64,000 bases of DNA, from positions 187,005-251,004 of the forward strand of contig NZ_ML769306.1 in assembly GCF_009720385.1 (NCBI RefSeq). The letters are read 5' to 3'. Below are positions 58,876-64,000 of this stretch, one piece after another. Source of the DNA: Catellatospora vulcania (GTDB taxonomy: Bacteria; Actinomycetota; Actinomycetes; Mycobacteriales; Micromonosporaceae). Every line of letters starts with the position of its first letter. Within the stretch, counting starts at the first letter, position 1. A program made the position numbers and the translations under genes. Under the pieces are notes generated by a model. It ran no database searches. It worked only from the letters and a program-made list of their open reading frames with translations, and was not told the DNA's origin.

Positions 58876-60087
58876 GTGAACCACCCGCCGCTCGCCGCAG
58901 ACCCGGTCGCCGAAACCCCCGCCGCCCCGCCCGCCCACCACGAGGAACAACGGGTCGCCTGGGCGGAGCTGTTCTTCGACCTGATCTGGGTGTTCGCGAT
59001 CACCCAGATCACCACGACGCTGGCCGGCGCGCACACCGCGGGCGAGGCCGCCCGCACGCTGCTGCTGTTCCTGCCGCTGTGGTGGGGCTGGGTCGGCACC
59101 ACCCTGGTGGCGAACCTGGCCGGCAGCCGCGTCGACCGGGCCGCGGGCAGGCTCGTGCTGTTCGGCTCCGCCGGTTGCGGCCTGCTGGTGTCGGTCGCCA
59201 TCGGCCGGGCCTGGGGCGAGCACGCGGTGCTGTTCGCCGTCGCGTACGCCGTGCTGCGGCTGGTGCTGTGGGCGGTCCGCAGTGGACTGTCCGGAACGCG
59301 CCGGCCGGCACTGGAGCCGTTCGCTGTCGCGCTGTTCGTCAGCGCCCCGCTGTACCTGGCCGGCGCCCTGCTCGGCGGGTCGTGGCAGACCGCGCTGTGG
59401 GCGGCCGCCGCGCTCATCGAGCTCAGCAGCCCGCGGCTGCTGCGGCGGCGGTTGAGCGGGATGCGGTTCGAGACAGCCCACCTGCCCGAGCGGTTCGGCC
59501 TGGTGCTGATCATCGCGCTGGGCGAGACAGTGGTGGCCACCGGCAACCAGGCCGCCGCGGGTCGCCTCGCCGCGCCCGAACTGGCCGCGCTGCTGCTCGC
59601 CTTCACCCTCATCGTGCTGCTGTGGTGGACGTACTTCCACTACGGGGCCCCGGCCGTGCGGCACAGCCTGGAGCACACGCCCGCCCAGTCCCGCATCGTC
59701 ACCGACGTGTTCAGCTACGCCCACCTCGGCTACGTGATCGCGATCGTGGCCGTCGCCGTCGGCCTGAAGAAGCTGCTCGCCCATCCCCTGGACGTGCCGC
59801 ACAGCCTGCCCGAACTGCTGCTGGCACCCGGCGTCGCGCTGTACCTGTGGGGGTTCTGCTACGCCCGCTGGCGCATGTTCGGCGCGGCGACGCTGCAGCG
59901 CTTCACCGCCGCGCTCGCCTGCTGCGCCGTGGCCGCGGCTGCCGTCGTGCTCCCGATCCTGGTGACGGCCGCGCTGCTGGTCGCGGTCCTGCTCGCGCTC
60001 AACGGGTTCGAGGCCTGGATCATCCGTACGCACCGGCCGCTGCCGCTGCTGCGGCTGCCCCGTGCTCGTGCCGGCACCGACAGCTGA
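58876..60087 (+). CDS. Low temperature requirement protein A (LtrA) family membrane protein
   Basis: 403 residues with about ten hydrophobic helices. RVAWAELFFDLIWVFAITQI at the start of the membrane domain is the LtrA signature (ELFFDLVFVFA), and HLPERFGLVLIIALGETVVA is the second conserved block. The function of LtrA proteins is unknown; the name comes from Listeria growth at low temperature. GTG 58876 has AGGGAG upstream. It follows the beta-lactamase-fold gene by 66 bases on the same strand. Confidence 0.9.
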   Translation: MNHPPLAADPVAETPAAPPAHHEEQRVAWAELFFDLIWVFAITQITTTLAGAHTAGEAARTLLLFLPLWWGWVGTTLVANLAGSRVDRAAGRLVLFGSAGCGLLVSVAIGRAWGEHAVLFAVAYAVLRLVLWAVRSGLSGTRRPALEPFAVALFVSAPLYLAGALLGGSWQTALWAAAALIELSSPRLLRRRLSGMRFETAHLPERFGLVLIIALGETVVATGNQAAAGRLAAPELAALLLAFTLIVLLWWTYFHYGAPAVRHSLEHTPAQSRIVTDVFSYAHLGYVIAIVAVAVGLKKLLAHPLDVPHSLPELLLAPGVALYLWGFCYARWRMFGAATLQRFTAALACCAVAAAAVVLPILVTAALLVAVLLALNGFEAWIIRTHRPLPLLRLPRARAGTDS

Positions 60088-60241
60088 GCCGACGAGGGCG
60101 TGACGGCGCTGCCCGGTGGGCATGAGGGTGGCGGGCGGCCGACGCCGCAAGCGCCGACGGCCCGATGCCGAGCGGCCCGCATCAACGCAAGAATCCATGG
60201 TCCGCGCCGTACCGGCGCGGCGGGTGTGAAACGAGGTCACG

Positions 60242-62404
60242 ATGGTCGCCGCTGCCCGCAGCCGTGAAGCGCGTGCCCTGGTCGCCGACGCCGCCGACGC
60301 GCAGCGGACCGCCCGCACGCTGCTCGACACCGAGCAGCACCTCGTCACGGAGATCCGCGGGCTCGCCGACGCCCACCGGCGGCGGCTGCTCGACGAGCGG
60401 CTGCACCAGGCCGACATCGCGCGGCTGCGGGACACGGCCGACGGCCGGTTGCGCCTCGGCCCGCTGCAGGCCGCCGGGTTCAGAACCGTCGGCGACCTCA
60501 TCGCCCGGCGCCAGCAGCTCCACCAGTACCCCGGCATGGGCTCGGCCAGCGTCGCGCAGATCGAGGCCGCCATCGAGTCGCTGGCCGAGACCGTCGAGGC
60601 CGACACGGTACTGCGCCCCGACCCCGACCGCCGCTCCCCGGAAGACACCCACCTGCTGCTGTCGCTGCACCGGCTGGCCGTCTTCCGCCGCCGGGCGCGC
60701 CCGGTCCTCGGCCGGGCCGGCGAGCTGCACGACGCCGTCGCCGGCCGCATCGACGGCGCGCGGCGGGCCAACAACCGCTGGCGCAGCCTGTTCCGCGGCC
60801 GCCAGGGCCGCCAGGCCGATGCCGCGGAGCTGGCCGCGCTCGAAGCCGACCTGCGCTCGCCGCGGCTGGAAACCGCCCGCACCCGGGTGCAGGCCGCCGC
60901 GACGGCGCTGGCGGCCGAACCCACGGCCAAGCAGCTTTGGCAGAAGTACAAGGCCGACGCCGCGACCTTCCTGACCCTGCTGGCCGAGGTCACCGGCCGG
61001 CGGACCGGCGAGCGGGGCCCGGCCGATCACCTGTCGGCCGACGACGCCGTGCGGATCGACGAGCTGCGCCTGGACACCAGCCTGCTGATCTCCACGCTGC
61101 GCGGCTACCAGTCGTTCGGCGCGCGTTTCATGGTCGTGCAGCGGCGGGTGATCCTCGGCGACGAGATGGGCCTGGGCAAGACCGTCGAAACCCTCGCCGC
61201 CATGTGCCACCTGGCGGCGCAGGGCGAGCGGCATTTCCTGGTGGTGTGCCCGCCGAGCCTTGCCGGCAACTGGATGCACGAGATCAAACGGCACTGCCGG
61301 CTGACCCCGCGTCTGCTCTACGGCGGCGACCTCGCCAAGAACACCGCCGCCTGGCGCGCCCAGGGCGGCATCGGCGTCGCCTCGTACACGGCCCTGGACC
61401 GGCTGGACCTCAAGGACGTCACGGTCGCCATGGCCGCCTTCGACGAGGCCCACTACATCAAGAACCCGGAGACCAGGCGCACCAAGCAGAGCCGCCGACT
61501 CATCGACCGGGTCGAGCGGGTCGCGCTGCTGACCGGCACCCCGCTGGAGAACCGGGTGTCGGAGTTCGCCGCGCTCACCGAGCACGTCAACGCCGACGTC
61601 GCCCAGCAGGCCGCCGCGGCGCCGTCCGCCGAGGCGTTCCGGCAGGCCATCGCCCCGGCGTACCTGCGCCGCAACCAGTCCGACGTGCTCGCCGAACTGC
61701 CCGCCCGGATCGAGAACGTGCTGCCGGTCACGCTGGCCCCTACCGAGGCCGCCGCCTACCGCAAGGCCGTCTGGGAGGGACACTTCATGACCATGCGCAG
61801 GGCCACGTTCGGCGACCCGGCGAAGACCTCCACCAAACTCGACCAGATCCGCGAGATCGCCGGTGAGGCGCTGGCCGAGGGGCACAAGGTCGTCGTGTTC
61901 TCGTACTTCCGGGACGTGCTCACCGCGGTCGCCGCGGCGCTGGGCGCCCGCGCGCACGGGCCGCTGACCGGCTCGACGCCACCCTTGCAGCGCCAGCAGG
62001 TCATCGACAAGTTCACCGCCGGCAAGAGACCGGCGGTGCTGGTCAGCCAGATCGAAGTCGGCGGCGTCGGCCTGAACCTGCAGACCGCCTCGGTCGTGAT
62101 CCTCGTCGAGCCGCAGTGGAAGCCCAGCACCGAGGAGCAGGCCATCGCCCGCTGCCACCGGATGGGTCAGGTCCGCCCGGTGCAGGTGTTCCGGCTGATC
62201 GCCGAGGACACCGTGGACACCAGCATGCGCGAGCTGGTCGCGGGCAAGGCCGCGATCTTCGACGAGTACGCCCGGCGCAGCGCGTTCAAGGACGCCAACG
62301 CCCAAGCCGTCGACACCTCCGACGGCGACAGCACCCGGGCCTCCGCCGAACGCCAGATCATCGAGCAGGAGCGAGCCCGGCTGCGGCAGTCCGGCGACGG
62401 GTGA
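60242..62404 (+). CDS. SNF2-family DEAD/DEAH-box helicase-like ATPase
   Basis: 720 residues. The N-terminal 280 residues include a helix-hairpin-helix-like stretch LQAAGFRTVGDLIARRQQL and a coiled helical part. Motif I is GDEMGLGKT (306-314), motif II DEAH (401-404), motif III LLTGTPLENR, and the C-terminal RecA domain has HKVVVFSYFRDVL, VSQIEVGGVGLNLQTA and IARCHRMGQVRPVQVFRLIA (motif VI). These ATPases remodel protein-DNA complexes and may act in repair. It ends in a charged tail. ATG 60242 has GAGG upstream. Confidence 0.92.
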   Translation: MVAAARSREARALVADAADAQRTARTLLDTEQHLVTEIRGLADAHRRRLLDERLHQADIARLRDTADGRLRLGPLQAAGFRTVGDLIARRQQLHQYPGMGSASVAQIEAAIESLAETVEADTVLRPDPDRRSPEDTHLLLSLHRLAVFRRRARPVLGRAGELHDAVAGRIDGARRANNRWRSLFRGRQGRQADAAELAALEADLRSPRLETARTRVQAAATALAAEPTAKQLWQKYKADAATFLTLLAEVTGRRTGERGPADHLSADDAVRIDELRLDTSLLISTLRGYQSFGARFMVVQRRVILGDEMGLGKTVETLAAMCHLAAQGERHFLVVCPPSLAGNWMHEIKRHCRLTPRLLYGGDLAKNTAAWRAQGGIGVASYTALDRLDLKDVTVAMAAFDEAHYIKNPETRRTKQSRRLIDRVERVALLTGTPLENRVSEFAALTEHVNADVAQQAAAAPSAEAFRQAIAPAYLRRNQSDVLAELPARIENVLPVTLAPTEAAAYRKAVWEGHFMTMRRATFGDPAKTSTKLDQIREIAGEALAEGHKVVVFSYFRDVLTAVAAALGARAHGPLTGSTPPLQRQQVIDKFTAGKRPAVLVSQIEVGGVGLNLQTASVVILVEPQWKPSTEEQAIARCHRMGQVRPVQVFRLIAEDTVDTSMRELVAGKAAIFDEYARRSAFKDANAQAVDTSDGDSTRASAERQIIEQERARLRQSGDG

Positions 62405-62492
62405 CCTACGGGCACCGGCCGCCGAGCCAGTCGCGCCAACCCCGCCGCGGCGGCCGGGACAGGCCCTATGCTGCAGGAACAGGGGGTGTGCG

Positions 62493-62657
62493 ATGCCTAC
62501 GCAGGGCAACGGGATGTCGGTCGGGGCGCGGGTGGCGGTCTTCACGGTGCTCGCCGGAGCGGCGGCCGCCGGGGTGGCCGGCGCGCTGCGCCGCCGCAAC
62601 CGCCGGGACCTCGTGATCGCCGAAAAGGATCTCGGGCCCAAGAACAAACCTCGCTGA
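62493..62657 (+). CDS. 54-residue single-helix membrane peptide
   Basis: A short frame with a GGGGGTG ribosome-site-like sequence upstream. It encodes MPTQGNGMSVGARVAVFTVL, then an alanine/glycine-rich helix, then a basic tail ending LGPKNKPR: one transmembrane helix of about 20 residues with an Arg-rich stop-transfer. Codon positions show the normal third-base GC bias. Family unknown; it may be co-transcribed with the helicase gene 88 bases upstream. Confidence 0.6.
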   Translation: MPTQGNGMSVGARVAVFTVLAGAAAAGVAGALRRRNRRDLVIAEKDLGPKNKPR

Positions 62658-62776
62658 CCTGTGCCTACGGGTCTGACAGCGTTGCCCGGCTCCGCTACGT
62701 CGTGCCGATGCATCGCTCCGGCACCCGTCTGCTGGGTGGGGCGTACCTCGTCCAGCCGTGACCTCCCGGGAGCAAC

Positions 62777-63583
62777 TCAGACCGTGGTCCACTCGTGGCC
62801 GTCGCGGGCGTAGTCGGTGCGCTGGTGGGTGCCGAAGCGGTCGCCGTCCCAGTGCCGGGTCGACACGGTCATCCGGTCGCCCTCGGCCTCGATCAGGTTG
62901 TAGCTGTTGGGTTCGCCCTTGAGCCGGTCCGAGAACGCCGTGCCGCACTGCGCCACGACCAGGCCGTCGGCGACGCCGCTGTACGCCAGGTGGATGTGCC
63001 CGCCGAGCAGCAGGTCCGCGCGCCGGCGCAACCGCCGCAGGGCCGCCTTCGACCGGCCGACCAGTCCGCGGTGCTGTCCTGCAGGGGTCAGCAGGAACGG
63101 GTGGTGGGCGATGACCACGCGCAAATCGTCGCCCGGTGCCTCGTCGAAGGCCGCGCCGATCGAGGTGAGCTGCCTGGCGTCGATCCGGCCCCGCGACCAG
63201 TCGGGGTGCCAGCCCCACTGCCTGGCGGTGTTGACACCTACGGCGACCAGGCCGTCAGCCTTGTGCGCGACTGCGCCGTACGGGTCGGAGTCCAGGTGCT
63301 GCCGCCACGGCCGCCAGGGCCGGGTGAACCGCGCCCACACCCGCCAGCCGGGCAGGTCGTGGTTGCCGGGCACGACCAGCGCCGGGGCGGGCAGCTCGGC
63401 CAGGAACGCGCGAGCCGCCCGGAACTCGGCCTCGCGCGCCGTCTGGGTCAGGTCGCCGCACACCGCGACCAGCGTCGGGGCGGCTTCGTGCAGCTCGGCC
63501 AGCAACGCCTGCGCGACCGCCGGAATGTCGCGGCCGAAGTGCAGGTCGGCGATCTGCGCGATGCGCAGGTTCACCGGCTTCAC
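62777..63583 (-). CDS. Calcineurin-like metallophosphoesterase
   Basis: 268 residues. Di-metal phosphoesterase motifs are in order: IAQIADLHFG (D-x-H), VAVCGDLTQTA (GD), LVVPGNHDLPGW (GNHD), VVIAHHPFLL (H) and LLLGGHIHLAY (GHxH). The substrate is not evident; relatives act on cyclic nucleotides or lipids. GTG 63581-63583 overlaps the stop of the upstream lipid-kinase remnant (GTGA), an arrangement that suggests the two were once a functional pair. Confidence 0.9.
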   Translation of the reverse strand: MKPVNLRIAQIADLHFGRDIPAVAQALLAELHEAAPTLVAVCGDLTQTAREAEFRAARAFLAELPAPALVVPGNHDLPGWRVWARFTRPWRPWRQHLDSDPYGAVAHKADGLVAVGVNTARQWGWHPDWSRGRIDARQLTSIGAAFDEAPGDDLRVVIAHHPFLLTPAGQHRGLVGRSKAALRRLRRRADLLLGGHIHLAYSGVADGLVVAQCGTAFSDRLKGEPNSYNLIEAEGDRMTVSTRHWDGDRFGTHQRTDYARDGHEWTTV

Positions 63584-63798
63584 GCGGCCGCGCCCCGTGC
63601 CGGCACGGCCAGCGCCCGGATCTCATACCGCAGTGGCGGCGACAGCCGCTCGATCTCGCCGTCGCTCATCACGCTCATCGCCGTCGTCTTGCCACTCACC
63701 TGCACAGTCTTACCCGTATAGGTCCGGATCCGCGCGTCGTGCCGCCGGCTGCCGTGGAACAGTTTCGCGGTGACCGCGACCACGGCGACGCGTTCCAC
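63580..63798 (-). pseudogene. C-terminal stub of a diacylglycerol/lipid-kinase-like gene
   Basis: 72 codons from GTG 63796-63798. The sequence DARIRTYTGKTVQVSGKTT followed by MSDGEIERL resembles the C-terminal strands of DagK-type lipid kinases (pattern ...VERYRGRTVELRA...QVDGDPI...). The same frame stays open about 50 codons further upstream but has no start codon and no DagK catalytic region; that region is instead occupied by a signal-peptide-like minigene. Either a truncated gene or a short protein; coupling to the phosphoesterase is retained. Confidence 0.45.
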
Positions 63799-63833
63799 GG
63801 TCGGAGTCCAGGTCCGCGCGGTGAACGGCCGGG

Positions 63834-63923
63834 TCAGCTCGGGATCGCCGACGCGGGAGCCGCCAGACCGGTCAGCACCGCCGTGGCGGCGAACAGGCCG
63901 CAGATGGCGCGCCTCAGCTGCAT
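63834..63923 (-). CDS. 29-codon frame encoding only a signal peptide
   Basis: ATG 63921-63923 follows a good AAAGGAAG ribosome site. The product, beginning MQLRRAICGLFAATAVL and ending in a signal-peptidase site LAAPASA plus three residues, is a complete Sec signal and nothing more. It may be the start of a secreted protein cut by a frameshift (the next frame runs on into the lipid-kinase-like stub), or a leader-like minigene. Confidence 0.4.
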   Translation of the reverse strand: MQLRRAICGLFAATAVLTGLAAPASAIPS

Positions 63924-63943
63924 TGCCGCTTCCTTTCGCGAGG

Positions 63944-64000
63944 TCACAGAAATGCGCCGACGACCGGGGTCGCGTTGTCCGCGCCCCAGTTCAGGATGGC
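63944..64000 (-). CDS. 3' end of a gene cut by the right window edge
   Basis: Eighteen codons ending in TGA at 63944-63946 read AILNWGADNATPVVGAFL. The frame continues past the edge. Too little is visible for a family call. Confidence 0.3.
   Translation of the reverse strand, partial: AILNWGADNATPVVGAFL

Noticed and set aside
57430-60993. Minus-strand open frame of nearly 1,200 codons across the beta-lactamase-fold, LtrA and helicase genes
   Set aside because: Ser/Arg-rich low-complexity translation without motifs, while the plus strand has three well-supported genes.
1-64000. CRISPR arrays, insertion sequences, tRNA and rRNA genes
   Set aside because: No regularly spaced short repeats, transposase motifs, tRNA-like cloverleaf sequences or rRNA segments were recognised on either strand by eye.

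Overview
The window is GC-rich actinomycete DNA with strong third-position GC bias, many GTG starts, and stop/start overlaps (ATGA or GTGA) inside operons. A nickel superoxide dismutase, a MacS-type sensor kinase, a CGNR zinc-finger regulator, DUF3040 and DUF427 proteins and Tat-type secreted glycosidases all point to a soil Actinomycetota. Micromonosporaceae is my best guess from gene style only; no rRNA or tRNA gene is present to confirm it.

Layout. 1-3.3 kb (minus): end of a winged-helix/AlkZ-like protein, lspA, then a coupled cupin, pyridoxamine-phosphate-oxidase-fold and VOC gene set, divergent from a CGNR regulator across two identically spaced dyads. 4-9 kb: methyltransferase, DUF3040 protein, flavin reductase overlapping sodN, a double-VOC protein, several small membrane proteins including a membrane-anchored PemK/MazF-like protein. 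9.2-13.8 kb: a MacS/LuxR-type two-component pair followed by an unusual two-gene unit, a StlD/DarB-like ketosynthase fused to a haem-oxygenase-like domain plus an unknown protein with an HExxH motif. 13.8-18.1 kb: FAD monooxygenase/TetR divergent pair, a double DUF427 protein, a zinc-ribbon P-loop kinase-like protein, a SnoaL-like protein.

18.2-35.1 kb is a polysaccharide/acid-sugar utilisation locus read out from one 37-bp dyad. The minus arm holds IclR regulator, two sugar permeases, a Tat lipoprotein binding protein, KDPG-type aldolase, FAH-family hydrolase, GH88, GH2, a broken enolase-superfamily gene and GH16. The plus arm holds an intact enolase-superfamily dehydratase, a DapA-family lyase, SDR, PfkB kinase and SMP-30 lactonase. 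Together they would cut an acidic polysaccharide outside the cell, import the pieces, and convert them through 2-keto-3-deoxy acids to central metabolites. The importer has no ATPase gene of its own here.

35.1-43 kb: LysE exporter, STAS protein, a large secreted Asp-box/beta-propeller protein and a second complete sugar ABC transporter with its own ATPase. 43-51 kb: SDR, P450, methyltransferase, strictosidine-synthase-like protein, a PEP-mutase-like/AhpD-like pair divergent from a MocR regulator, a membrane-anchored unknown, and a Cu/Zn-SOD-like protein. 51-64 kb: a LAL-type LuxR regulator, a secreted S1 protease with duplicated Fn3 domains, glutaminase, a beta-lactamase-fold lipoprotein that has lost its nucleophile, LtrA, a SNF2 helicase, a 54-residue membrane peptide, a metallophosphoesterase and remnants of a lipid kinase.

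Gene decay is visible in at least three places: the deleted enolase gene near 19.85 kb, a frameshifted TOBE-domain relic near 57.3 kb, and a lipid-kinase C-terminal stub near 63.7 kb. All functions are read from the sequence without database searches.
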